Assembly (NCBI RefSeq): GCF_019468565.1
Contig: NZ_CP080521.1
Coordinates: 6,820,001 to 6,884,000, forward strand
Source of the DNA: Pseudonocardia sp. DSM 110487
GTDB lineage: Bacteria > Actinomycetota > Actinomycetes > Mycobacteriales > Pseudonocardiaceae
DNA length: 64,000 nucleotides
Reading direction: 5' to 3'
In this document: in pieces, positions 1-7,412 of the stretch
How the letters are laid out: each line of letters starts with the position of its first letter
Position numbering within the stretch: the stretch's first letter is position 1
The notes under the pieces: model-generated
Told to the model about the DNA's origin: nothing
What the model saw: only the letters and a program-made list of their open reading frames with translations
Databases searched by the model: none
Position numbers and translations under genes: made by a program

Positions 1-511
1 CCAGCGCGGATGCAGCTGCCGGCCCGAGCAGCTCGACCCGGTCCGGCCCGTCGGACACCTCGCCCCGAGCCCGAGCGAGCTGCGCGCGGGTGCGGGCGAT
101 GACCACGGTGCCGCCCTTCACCCAGTCGCAGGCGATGCCCTCCTCGGCCACCGCCTCGCCGACCTCGTCCACCGACGCGCGCATCGCCGCCCGCATCGCG
201 TCCGCCGCCGGGGCCCCGTGGCGCCGCTCCAGCGCGGCCGGGCCGGCCGGGAAGAGCGCCGAGCACCAGCCGCCGTTGCGCCCGCTCGCCCCGAACCCGG
301 CGATCTCCCGCTCGACGAGCAGCACCCGCAGCCCGGGGTCGCCGTTCAGGAGCGCGTACGCGGTCCAGAGCCCGGTGTAGCCCGCGCCCACGATGCAGAC
401 GTCGGCCTCCGCGTCGCCGTCGAGCGGTGGGCGCGGCGCGAGGTCGTCCCCGTCGGCGACGACCTGCTCGAACCAGAGACCTACAGCGGCGCTGTTCAGA
501 TCCGGGCCCAC
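1..511 (-). CDS. FAD-dependent amine oxidoreductase, N-terminal part (PuuB/DAO type)
   Basis: Partial gene: the window begins inside it, and about 170 N-terminal residues are visible. The translation has the Rossmann FAD-binding motif IVGAGYTGLWTAYAL followed by LLVEREIAGFGASGRNGGW, typical of glycine/D-amino-acid oxidase-like (DAO) enzymes and of gamma-glutamylputrescine oxidases. The chosen GTG start at 511 overlaps the end of the upstream aminotransferase by 16 bases, so the two are probably translationally coupled; a GGAGG lies very close to this GTG, so the start is not certain. With an aminotransferase, aldehyde dehydrogenase and permease alongside, oxidation of putrescine or a glutamylated polyamine is the likely role. 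The substrate is inferred from context only. Confidence 0.85.
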   Translation of the reverse strand, partial: MGPDLNSAAVGLWFEQVVADGDDLAPRPPLDGDAEADVCIVGAGYTGLWTAYALLNGDPGLRVLLVEREIAGFGASGRNGGWCSALFPAGPAALERRHGAPAADAMRAAMRASVDEVGEAVAEEGIACDWVKGGTVVIARTRAQLARARGEVSDGPDRVELLGPAAASAL

Positions 512-1887
512 GCCTCCGTCAGCACCCCCCGCAGGATCTGCTCGATCTCGTCGAACTCGGCCGGGCCCGCGACGAGCGGCGGCGCGAGCTGGACGACGGG
601 GTCGCCACGGTCGTCGGCGCGGCAGTACAGGCCTGCGTCGAACAGCGCCTTGGACAGGAAGCCGCGCAGCAACCGCTCGCTCTCCTCGGCGTCGAACGTC
701 TCCTTGGTGGCCTTGTCCTTGACCAGCTCGATGCCGAAGAAGAAGCCCTCGCCGCGGACGTCGCCGACGATCGGCAGATCCAGGAGCTTCTCCAGGGTGG
801 CCCGGAACACCGGCGACTGCTCGCGGACGTGCTCGTTCAACCCCTCGGCCTCGAAGATGTCGAGGTTGGCCATCGCCACGGCCGCCGATACCGGGTGGCC
901 GCCGAACGTGTAGCCGTGCAGGAACGACGCCGCTCCGGAGCGGAACGGCTCGAACAGCCGGTCGCTCGCGATCATCGCGCCGATCGGCGAGTAACCCGAC
1001 GTCATGCCCTTGGCGCAGGTGATGATGTCCGGGACGTAGCCGAAGCTGTCGCAAGCGAACACGTTGCCGATGCGGCCGAACGCGCAGATCACCTCGTCGG
1101 ACACGAGCAGCACGTCGTGGCGGTCGCAGATCTGGCGCAGCCGCTCGAAGTAGCCGGGTGGCGGCGGGAAGCAGCCGCCCGCGTTCTGCACCGGCTCCAC
1201 GAACACGGCGGCAACGCTGTCCGGGCCCTCGGCCAGGATCGCCTGCTCCACCTGGTCGGCGGCCCAGCGGCCGAACGCCTTGAGGTCGCCTGCCACGTGC
1301 TCCGGCGCGCGGTAGGCGTTGGTGTTGGGCACCTTGAACGCGCCGGGCACGAGCGGCTCGTAGGGGATGCGCAGGTCCGGAACGCCGGTGATCGCCAACG
1401 CACCCTGCGGGGTGCCGTGATAGGCGATCGACCGGCTGATCACCTTGTGCTTGGCGGGCTTGCCGGTGAGCTTGAAGTACTGCTTGGCGAGCTTCCACGC
1501 GCTCTCGACGGCCTCGCCGCCGCCCGTGGTGAAGAAGACCCGGTTCAGGTCGCCGGGCGCATGGTGCGCAAGGCGCTCGGCGAGGTCGATCGCCGCCGGG
1601 TGGGCGTAGGACCAGATCGGGAAGTACGCGAGGTCGGCGGCCTGGCGCGCGGCGGTCTCGGCCAGCTCGCGGCGCCCGTGTCCGGCCTGCACGACGAAGA
1701 GCCCGGCGAGGCCGTCGAGGTACTCGCGCCCGTCGGCGTCCCATACGCGGCAGCCCTCGCCGCGCACCATGATCGGCACCCGCCCGCCGTCCTCGTAGGT
1801 GGAGTGCCGGGTGAAGTGCATCCAGAGGTGGTCGCGGGCGGCGTCGGCGCGGTCGGTGCCCCGGGGAGTGCGGGTCTCGGTCGTCAT
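496..1887 (-). CDS. class III PLP-dependent aminotransferase (putrescine/omega-amino acid type)
   Basis: The 463-residue protein has the usual length for the aspartate aminotransferase family protein group of class III (fold type I) enzymes. Visible motifs are GGGEAVESAWKLAKQY near the PLP phosphate site, VSDEVICAFGRIG containing the cofactor Asp, and ITCAKGMTSGYSPIG, in which Lys293 is the predicted Schiff-base lysine. Close relatives include SpuC-like putrescine or polyamine:pyruvate aminotransferases, which make 4-aminobutanal, the substrate of the neighbouring dehydrogenase. It overlaps the Lrp/AsnC gene by ATGA (1884-1887) and the downstream oxidoreductase start. All three should be one transcript. 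Exact amine donor and acceptor are inference. Confidence 0.9.
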   Translation of the reverse strand: MTTETRTPRGTDRADAARDHLWMHFTRHSTYEDGGRVPIMVRGEGCRVWDADGREYLDGLAGLFVVQAGHGRRELAETAARQAADLAYFPIWSYAHPAAIDLAERLAHHAPGDLNRVFFTTGGGEAVESAWKLAKQYFKLTGKPAKHKVISRSIAYHGTPQGALAITGVPDLRIPYEPLVPGAFKVPNTNAYRAPEHVAGDLKAFGRWAADQVEQAILAEGPDSVAAVFVEPVQNAGGCFPPPPGYFERLRQICDRHDVLLVSDEVICAFGRIGNVFACDSFGYVPDIITCAKGMTSGYSPIGAMIASDRLFEPFRSGAASFLHGYTFGGHPVSAAVAMANLDIFEAEGLNEHVREQSPVFRATLEKLLDLPIVGDVRGEGFFFGIELVKDKATKETFDAEESERLLRGFLSKALFDAGLYCRADDRGDPVVQLAPPLVAGPAEFDEIEQILRGVLTEAWARI

Positions 1888-2378
1888 CTCGTACCCCAGT
1901 TGTAGTGCTGCTTGCGCAGCTTCATGTAGACGAACGTCTCGGTGCTGCGGACGCCGGGCAGCGCCCGGATCCGCCGCCCGACGAGATCCAGCAGGTGGTC
2001 GTCGTCCTCGCAGACGGCCTCGACCAGCAGATCGAAGCTGCCCGCTGTGATGACGACGTAGGTCACCTCGGGGAACTCGGCCAGCGCGTCGGCCAGGTCG
2101 ACGACGTCGCCTTCGGAGCGGATGCCGACCATGGCCTCGCGCCGGAAGCCCAGCTGGAGCGGGTCGGTGACGGCGACGATCTGGATGACGCCCGCCTCCT
2201 GCAGCCGCGCAACGCGCTGCCGCACGGCGGCCTCGGAGAGCCCGACGGCGCGGGCGATCGTGGCGTAGGGCCGCCTGCCGTCCTCCTGCAGCTGCTCGAC
2301 GATCGCCTTGCCGACGGCGTCGAGGAGCGCATGAGCCGGCTCAGGGGCGAGGGACACGCAGCAAGAGTAGGCGTTCAC
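1884..2378 (-). CDS. Lrp/AsnC family transcriptional regulator
   Basis: The 164-residue protein has an N-terminal winged helix-turn-helix (RRPYATIARAVGLSEAAVRQR) and a C-terminal RAM/AsnC ligand-binding domain (VTYVVITAGSFDLLVEAVCED, then ALPGVRSTETFVYMKL). Such regulators bind small amino acids or amines and control the adjacent genes. It is the first gene of the minus-strand amine operon and is divergent from the aldehyde dehydrogenase gene, so it probably governs both directions from the 129-bp gap. The start was taken at ATG 2378; an internal start a few residues on would remove a non-conserved leader and cannot be excluded. Confidence 0.9.
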   Translation of the reverse strand: MNAYSCCVSLAPEPAHALLDAVGKAIVEQLQEDGRRPYATIARAVGLSEAAVRQRVARLQEAGVIQIVAVTDPLQLGFRREAMVGIRSEGDVVDLADALAEFPEVTYVVITAGSFDLLVEAVCEDDDHLLDLVGRRIRALPGVRSTETFVYMKLRKQHYNWGTR

Positions 2379-2395
2379 AACTGGATCCGTCGACT

Positions 2396-2406
2396 GAACC
2401 GGGTTC
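2396..2406. promoter_or_regulatory. possible operator between Lrp/AsnC gene and aldehyde dehydrogenase
   Basis: A perfect inverted repeat GAACC-G-GGTTC lies in the divergent gap 18 bases upstream of the regulator start. Its position suits a binding site for the adjacent Lrp/AsnC protein, although Lrp sites are usually longer and degenerate. This is a positional inference. Confidence 0.3.
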
Positions 2407-2507
2407 GCAACACGGAATTCATCGCAAGCAGCGCCTTCGGGTCTCGAAATCCGCAGGAAGGGCAGCTAGAGTGCCCCAGGTCACCCGGCCGAGCGAGGAG
2501 TGCCTCG

Positions 2508-3950
2508 ATGGACAAGCTGCAGTTGCGGAACTTCGTCGACGGGCAGTCACGTGACGCCGCCGACGGCCGCACGAGCGACCTCGTCGACCCGGTGACCGGA
2601 GAGGTGTACGCGACTGCCCCGTTGTCCGGGGAGTCGGACGTGGATGCGGCGTACGGGGCGGCGACGCGGGCGTTCGATACCTGGCGCGACACCACTCCCG
2701 CGGAGCGGCAGCGCCTCCTCCTCAAGCTCGCCGACGCGATCGAGGGGCGCGCCGGCGAGTTCGTGACGACCGAGAGCCGCAACACTGGCAAGCCACTCGG
2801 TCTCACGGCGGAGGAGGAGCTGCCGCCATGTGTGGACCAGATCCGCTTCTTCGCGGGCGCTGCCCGCGTGCTCGAGGGACGCGCCGCCGCGGAGTACATG
2901 GCAGGGCACACGTCGTTCGTCCGGCGCGAGCCGATCGGCGTGGTGGGCCAGGTGACGCCCTGGAACTACCCGCTGATGATGGCGGTCTGGAAGATCGCCC
3001 CCGCGCTGGCGGCGGGCAATACGGTGGTGCTCAAGCCGTCGGACACCACGCCCGCCTCCACGCTCCTGCTCGCGGAGGTGGCCGCGGAGTTCCTGCCACC
3101 GGGCGTGTTCAACGTGGTCTGCGGTGACCGCGACACCGGCCGTGCGCTCGTGTCCCACCCCGTCCCGCAGCTGGTGGCGATCACAGGCTCGGTGCGGGCC
3201 GGGATGGAGGTGGCCGAGGCCGCGAGTCACGACGTCAAGCGGGTGCACCTGGAGCTGGGCGGCAAGGCACCGGTGATCGTGTACGACGACGCCGACATCG
3301 CCGCGGCCGCGGAGACCATCGCGGGCGCCGGCTACTTCAACGCGGGCCAGGACTGCACCGCGGCCACCCGCGTGCTGGCCGCCGCGTCCGTGCACGACGA
3401 CCTGGTGGCCGCGCTGACGGAGCAGGCGCGGGCCACGCGCACCGGCCTGCCCGACGACGAGGACGTGCTCTTCGGCCCGCTGAACAACCGCACCCAGCTC
3501 GACCGCGTCACCGGGCTGCTCGGCAGACTGCCCGACCACGCCGCCATGACCACGGGCGGCACCCGCCCCGGTGGCGACCTTTCCGGCGGCTTCTTCCTGG
3601 AGCCCGCCGTCGTCGCCGGCCTGCGGCAGGACGACGAGGTGATCCAGAACGAGATCTTCGGTCCGGTGATCACCGTGCAGCGGTTCACCGACGAGGAGGA
3701 GGCGATCCGGCTCGCCAACGGCGTGCGCTACGGCCTCGCCTCCAGCGTGTGGACGCGCGACTTCGGCCGCGCCATGCGCACCAGCCGCCGGCTCGACTTC
3801 GGCTGCGTCTGGATCAACACCCACATCCCGCTGGTCGCGGAGATGCCGCACGGCGGCTTCAAGCAGTCGGGCTACGGCAAGGACCTGTCGGTCTACGGAT
3901 TCGAGGACTACACGCGCGTCAAGCACGTCATGGCGAACATCGAGTCCTGA
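2508..3950 (+). CDS. aldehyde dehydrogenase, gamma-aminobutyraldehyde dehydrogenase type
   Basis: The open frame starts earlier, but the ATG at 2508 is preceded by GAGCGAGGAG (2491-2500) and gives the standard 480-residue NAD(P)-dependent aldehyde dehydrogenase. Motifs in order are GQVTPWNYPLMMAVWKIAPAL, KPSDTTP for cofactor binding, LELGGKAP with catalytic Glu249, and FNAGQDCTAATR with nucleophile Cys283. Proteins with this N-terminus (FVDGQSRDAADGRT) are commonly annotated as gamma-aminobutyraldehyde dehydrogenases. It is divergent from the aminotransferase operon and 11 bases ahead of the permease gene, which supports conversion of 4-aminobutanal to GABA in putrescine breakdown. Confidence 0.9.
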   Translation: MDKLQLRNFVDGQSRDAADGRTSDLVDPVTGEVYATAPLSGESDVDAAYGAATRAFDTWRDTTPAERQRLLLKLADAIEGRAGEFVTTESRNTGKPLGLTAEEELPPCVDQIRFFAGAARVLEGRAAAEYMAGHTSFVRREPIGVVGQVTPWNYPLMMAVWKIAPALAAGNTVVLKPSDTTPASTLLLAEVAAEFLPPGVFNVVCGDRDTGRALVSHPVPQLVAITGSVRAGMEVAEAASHDVKRVHLELGGKAPVIVYDDADIAAAAETIAGAGYFNAGQDCTAATRVLAAASVHDDLVAALTEQARATRTGLPDDEDVLFGPLNNRTQLDRVTGLLGRLPDHAAMTTGGTRPGGDLSGGFFLEPAVVAGLRQDDEVIQNEIFGPVITVQRFTDEEEAIRLANGVRYGLASSVWTRDFGRAMRTSRRLDFGCVWINTHIPLVAEMPHGGFKQSGYGKDLSVYGFEDYTRVKHVMANIES

Positions 3951-3961
3951 GCGGAGCCGAG

Positions 3962-5590
3962 ATGACCGAGGTGATCAACCGGCCAGGCGGCACCGCGCCC
4001 GGCGACAAGGGACTCAAGGGCGGCGCGCTCGGGCTGCTGTCCAGCGTGGTGATCGGCATGGCGTCCACGGCGCCGGCATACAGCCTCGCCGCCAGCCTTG
4101 GCGCGCTCGTGCTGCTGTCCGGCGAGAAGGCGCCTGCCGTCCTGCTGCTCGCGTTCGTGCCGATGTACCTGATCGCGGTCGCCTACCGCGAGCTCAACAG
4201 GGCCGAGCCGGACTGCGGCACCACGTTCACCTGGGCCGGACGCGCGTTCGGGCCGTGGATGGGGTGGCTCGGCGGCTGGGGCATCATCGCGGCCGACGTG
4301 ATCGTCATGGCCAACCTCGCGCAGGTGGCTGGGCAGTACTCGTTCGTGCTGGTCGGCGCGGATGCGCTCGCGGAGAGCACGCTGTGGACGACCGTGACCG
4401 GTGTCGTCTGGATCCTGGTCATGACCTACATCTGCTACCGGGGCATCGAGATCTCGGCGCGGCTGCAGTACGCCCTGCTGGGGATCGAGCTCGTGGTGCT
4501 GGCGATCTTCGCCGTCACCGCCCTCGTACGCGTCTACACGGGCGACGCGCCCGAGGGCTCGATGATGCCGAGCCTCGGCTGGCTGTGGCCCGGCGGGCTC
4601 GAGATCCCCGACCTGGTCGACGCCGTGCTCATCGCCGTGTTCCTGTACTGGGGCTGGGACACGGCCGTGGCCATCAACGAGGAGAGCGACGAGCCCGGCC
4701 GCACGCCTGGGCGGGCCGCGGTGCTCTCGACGCTGCTGCTGGTCGTCACGTATGTCCTCGTCGCGGTCTCCGCGGTGGCGTTCGCGGGCACCGGCACCGA
4801 GGGCATCGGCCTGGGCAACGAGGAGAACTCCGACGACGTGTTCGCCGCGCTCGGTTCCGCCGTGTTCGGCGAAGGGGGCTTCGGGCAGTTCTTCGTGATC
4901 CTGCTGATCATCTCGGTGCTGACCTCGTCGGCGGCGTCCACCCAGACCACGATCCTGCCCACGGCGCGGGCGGCGCTGTCGATGGGCGCCTACCGGGCGC
5001 TCCCGCGGAAGTTCGCCGACATCCACCCGCGCTACCTCACCCCGACCTGGGCCACGTGGGGCATGGGCATCGCGTCGATCGTGTTCTACGTGGGCCTCAC
5101 GCTGATCAGCGAGAACGTGCTGGCCGACTCGATCTCCGCCACCGGCCTGCTGATCGCCTTCTACTACGGCCTCACCGGCTTCGCCTGCGTGTGGTTCTAC
5201 CGCAGGGAGCTGCGCGGGCGCGGGTTGTGGACCAAGGGCGTGCTGCCGGGGCTGGGCGGGCTGATGCTGCTGGTCGCGTTCGTGCTGTCGAGCATCGACT
5301 ACGCGTCCGCCGATGCCGGCTCCACCACCGTGTTCGGCATCGGCGGCGTCTTCGTGATCGGGATCGGGGCCATCGCGCTGGGCGCGGTGCTGATGCTGGT
5401 GTACAGCCGGATCGCCCCCGCGTTCTTCCGCGGCGAGACGCTGCGGCAGGGCACCTCGGACCTGCTGCTGCACGACGAGCGCGGCGGCCCGCACTTCGGC
5501 CTGCCCGACTCCGAGGAGAGCACCGTCATCGCGCCCGACCGGTCGAACCTGCCGCCGGGGCAGGAACCGGACGACCCGCCGCGCCCCTGA
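3962..5590 (+). CDS. APC family amino acid/polyamine permease
   Basis: The 542-residue, highly hydrophobic protein has the repeated membrane segments of the APC superfamily, beginning GLLSSVVIGMASTAPAYSLA and including the YWGWDTAVAINEES segment typical of this group. The C-terminal 60 residues are hydrophilic and cytosolic. The ATG is 11 bases after the dehydrogenase stop with a GGAG-like site, so the two are co-transcribed. Uptake of putrescine or GABA is suggested by the neighbours; the substrate cannot be read from the sequence. A strong hairpin follows the stop. Confidence 0.9.
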   Translation: MTEVINRPGGTAPGDKGLKGGALGLLSSVVIGMASTAPAYSLAASLGALVLLSGEKAPAVLLLAFVPMYLIAVAYRELNRAEPDCGTTFTWAGRAFGPWMGWLGGWGIIAADVIVMANLAQVAGQYSFVLVGADALAESTLWTTVTGVVWILVMTYICYRGIEISARLQYALLGIELVVLAIFAVTALVRVYTGDAPEGSMMPSLGWLWPGGLEIPDLVDAVLIAVFLYWGWDTAVAINEESDEPGRTPGRAAVLSTLLLVVTYVLVAVSAVAFAGTGTEGIGLGNEENSDDVFAALGSAVFGEGGFGQFFVILLIISVLTSSAASTQTTILPTARAALSMGAYRALPRKFADIHPRYLTPTWATWGMGIASIVFYVGLTLISENVLADSISATGLLIAFYYGLTGFACVWFYRRELRGRGLWTKGVLPGLGGLMLLVAFVLSSIDYASADAGSTTVFGIGGVFVIGIGAIALGAVLMLVYSRIAPAFFRGETLRQGTSDLLLHDERGGPHFGLPDSEESTVIAPDRSNLPPGQEPDDPPRP

Positions 5591-5596
5591 GTCGTG

Positions 5597-5634
5597 CCTC
5601 GGATCGATCACACGTGCCCGTGATCGATCCGAGG
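5597..5634 (+). terminator. strong palindromic terminator after the permease gene
   Basis: Fifteen-base perfect arms CCTCGGATCGATCAC (5597-5611) and its complement (5620-5634) enclose an 8-base loop, seven bases after the permease stop codon. No T-tract follows, as is common for actinobacterial hairpins. The next gene is convergent, so it may serve both strands. Confidence 0.6.
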
Positions 5635-5672
5635 TGCTCGGCTACCGCACCGGCCTCGCCGGGTATCGGAAC

Positions 5673-5738
5673 CATGATCAGCGGCCTGGCGCGAATCCGG
5701 TCGGATACGGCCGTTCCTGCACCAAGGCGATGATCATG
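5673..5738. repeat. TGATCA-bounded palindromic element, copy 1
   Basis: An imperfect inverted repeat with 31-base arms and a 4-base centre. It begins CATGATCA and ends TGATCATG. Inside, the left arm carries CTGGCGCGAATCCGG. It overlaps the last codons of the convergent NTF2-like gene. Related elements occur at 26546-26608 and 40099-40165. Confidence 0.55.
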
Positions 5739-6174
5739 TGGGCACGATGGTGTTCTGCCGCGAGACGATCCACCACCGCCCGTTCTCGCGCACGAGCACG
5801 TACAGGGCGTTCATCTCGTGGCCGACGCTCTTGGGCTCGCCGGTCTCGTCGATCGCCCATGCGTGCTTGTGCGCGACCGCGACGTCGGGCCGCGCGAACG
5901 CGACGTCGGCGAGCTCGTAGCGGGCGCGCTCGTCTCGCAACGGCCCGGCGAGGCCGGCGCGGGCGGCGGTGAGCATGGCCTCCCGACCGTCGATCTGCGT
6001 GCCCATCGCGGTGACGGCGGAGCCGTTCTGCGCGAAGTGCTCGACGAGCAGCTCGGCGTCGTTGTCGTTGAAGCCCTTCTCGACGTCGGCGATGATCCGG
6101 CGGATCGCCTCGACGTCGGCGACGTGGTCGGTGTGGTCCTCGATGCGGGGTGCGTTCACGTCAACCACCCTCAT
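5734..6174 (-). CDS. SgcJ/EcaC-type NTF2-like (DUF4440/SnoaL) protein
   Basis: The 146-residue protein has the NTF2/SnoaL-like fold pattern: an N-terminal helix with RRIIADVEKGFNDNDAELLVEHFAQNG, a central GTQIDGREAM, and a closing strand ENGRWWIVSRQNTIV. SgcJ/EcaC relatives are small cone-fold proteins of mostly unknown reaction, sometimes linked to polyketide or stress functions. It is single, convergent to the permease gene, and followed on the same strand upstream by ridA after 19 bases. No catalytic assignment can be made. Confidence 0.8.
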   Translation of the reverse strand: MRVVDVNAPRIEDHTDHVADVEAIRRIIADVEKGFNDNDAELLVEHFAQNGSAVTAMGTQIDGREAMLTAARAGLAGPLRDERARYELADVAFARPDVAVAHKHAWAIDETGEPKSVGHEMNALYVLVRENGRWWIVSRQNTIVPT

Positions 6175-6193
6175 ACCTGAACCACGCTTCAGG

Positions 6194-6610
6194 TCAAGGG
6201 CGCCGGAACCGGTCGTGCGGCACCACGGCTATCGGGACCAGCTCCACCCGCAGCTCCGGCGCGACGAGCCCCGCGACCTGGATCAGGATGCTCGCCGGCG
6301 CGGTGCCCGCCGTGAAGTACTGCGACCGGACGCCCTGGATCGCGGGCAGGTCGGCGCGGTCGACGAAGTAGACCGTCATGGAGACGATGTCGTCGAGGAG
6401 GCCGCCGACCTCGGCGAGCACCGTCCGGACGTTGCGGATGCACTGCTCCATCTGCGCATCGGGGTCGCCGATGCCCACGACCTTGTCGTGCTCGTCCCAT
6501 GCGACCTGCCCCGTGACGTGCACGACCTCACCGGGGCCCTGGATCACGCCCTGGGAGAAGGCCCGACCGTTCGGTTGCCAGATCCCGCGCGGGTTGAATC
6601 CGTCAGCCAT
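6194..6610 (-). CDS. RidA family (YjgF/YER057c/UK114) enamine/imine deaminase
   Basis: The ATG at 6610 gives 138 residues, the normal RidA length. The family pattern is visible: FSQGVIQGPGEVVHVTGQ near the N-terminus, QCIRNVRTVLAEVGG in the middle and a C-terminal VELVPIAV strand. In true RidA the catalytic Arg sits in a segment here reading RSQYFTAGTAPAS, where the usual P-x-R is altered. Members hydrolyse reactive enamines made by PLP enzymes or belong to catabolic subfamilies. It could relieve by-products of the nearby aminotransferase, but it lies in its own small unit. Confidence 0.8.
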   Translation of the reverse strand: MADGFNPRGIWQPNGRAFSQGVIQGPGEVVHVTGQVAWDEHDKVVGIGDPDAQMEQCIRNVRTVLAEVGGLLDDIVSMTVYFVDRADLPAIQGVRSQYFTAGTAPASILIQVAGLVAPELRVELVPIAVVPHDRFRRP

Positions 6611-6678
6611 GGCTCGATGATCGCAGACCGAGTGCCCGGCGGCGTTGTTCCGCGTACCTCGTGCCGAACCGCCCCCCA

Positions 6679-7302
6679 CTAACGCGGCCGGACTCCGAGC
6701 ACGCACGCCACGGGCGGATCGAGCTCCAGCGTCTCGACCCGGAGCTCTGCGAAGCCCGCCCCGGCGAGCAGGGCCCGGAGCTCTCCGGCGGCCCTGTCCG
6801 TGGTGTCCCGGGTCGCACCGGGGCAGCGGGGCTGGCTGGCGAGCGCGATGCGTCCGCCGGGTCGCAGCAGACCCCACAGCTCGCGGAGCCGCTGCGCGGG
6901 CTCGGGCCAGAAGCCCACCGAGTTGACGGCCATGACGGCGTCCAGCGGCGCGTCGAAGCGCGGCAGCCGGTCCACGGACGCGTGCACGAGCTCGACCCGT
7001 CCCTCGGCGACGGCGACGCGGTTGCGGCGGCTCGCCTGGCGGACCATCACGTCGGACCGGTCGATGCCGTGGACGTGACCCGCCCGGCGGGCGAGTTCGG
7101 CGATGGCCAGCCCAGGTCCGAAGCCGATCTCCAGCACCGTGTCCGTCGGCTGCACGTCGAGCAGGCCCACCACCCACCGGTTGCGCTCCCGGTTGGACCG
7201 GCGATGGGCCATCACCCACCCGACCACCTGTCCGGTGCTTCCTCGCGGATGGCCGAACTGCCGCACCAGCGTGCCGAGCACCCGTCGCTTCACGGTCGTC
7301 AC
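6679..7302 (-). CDS. class I SAM-dependent methyltransferase
   Basis: The 207-residue protein shows methyltransferase motif I as VLEIGFGPGLAIAELA, the acidic motif II residue in HGIDRSDVMV, and a later LRPGGRIALASQPR strand. N-terminal basic residues (VMAHRRSNRERNRWVV) precede the core. The acceptor is unknown; similar stand-alone actinobacterial proteins are annotated only as methyltransferases. It is divergent from the hybrid kinase gene by 110 bases. Confidence 0.85.
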   Translation of the reverse strand: MTTVKRRVLGTLVRQFGHPRGSTGQVVGWVMAHRRSNRERNRWVVGLLDVQPTDTVLEIGFGPGLAIAELARRAGHVHGIDRSDVMVRQASRRNRVAVAEGRVELVHASVDRLPRFDAPLDAVMAVNSVGFWPEPAQRLRELWGLLRPGGRIALASQPRCPGATRDTTDRAAGELRALLAGAGFAELRVETLELDPPVACVLGVRPR

Positions 7303-7412
7303 GGCGGCAAGTCAACGACTTCAGGTCCACCTGAGGTCAAGCCGAGTCTGGACGGCGCGGGGACGGCGTGGAGTACTCTCGCTCACCCGCCGTGCGCGGG
7401 GCACGGAGCGAG

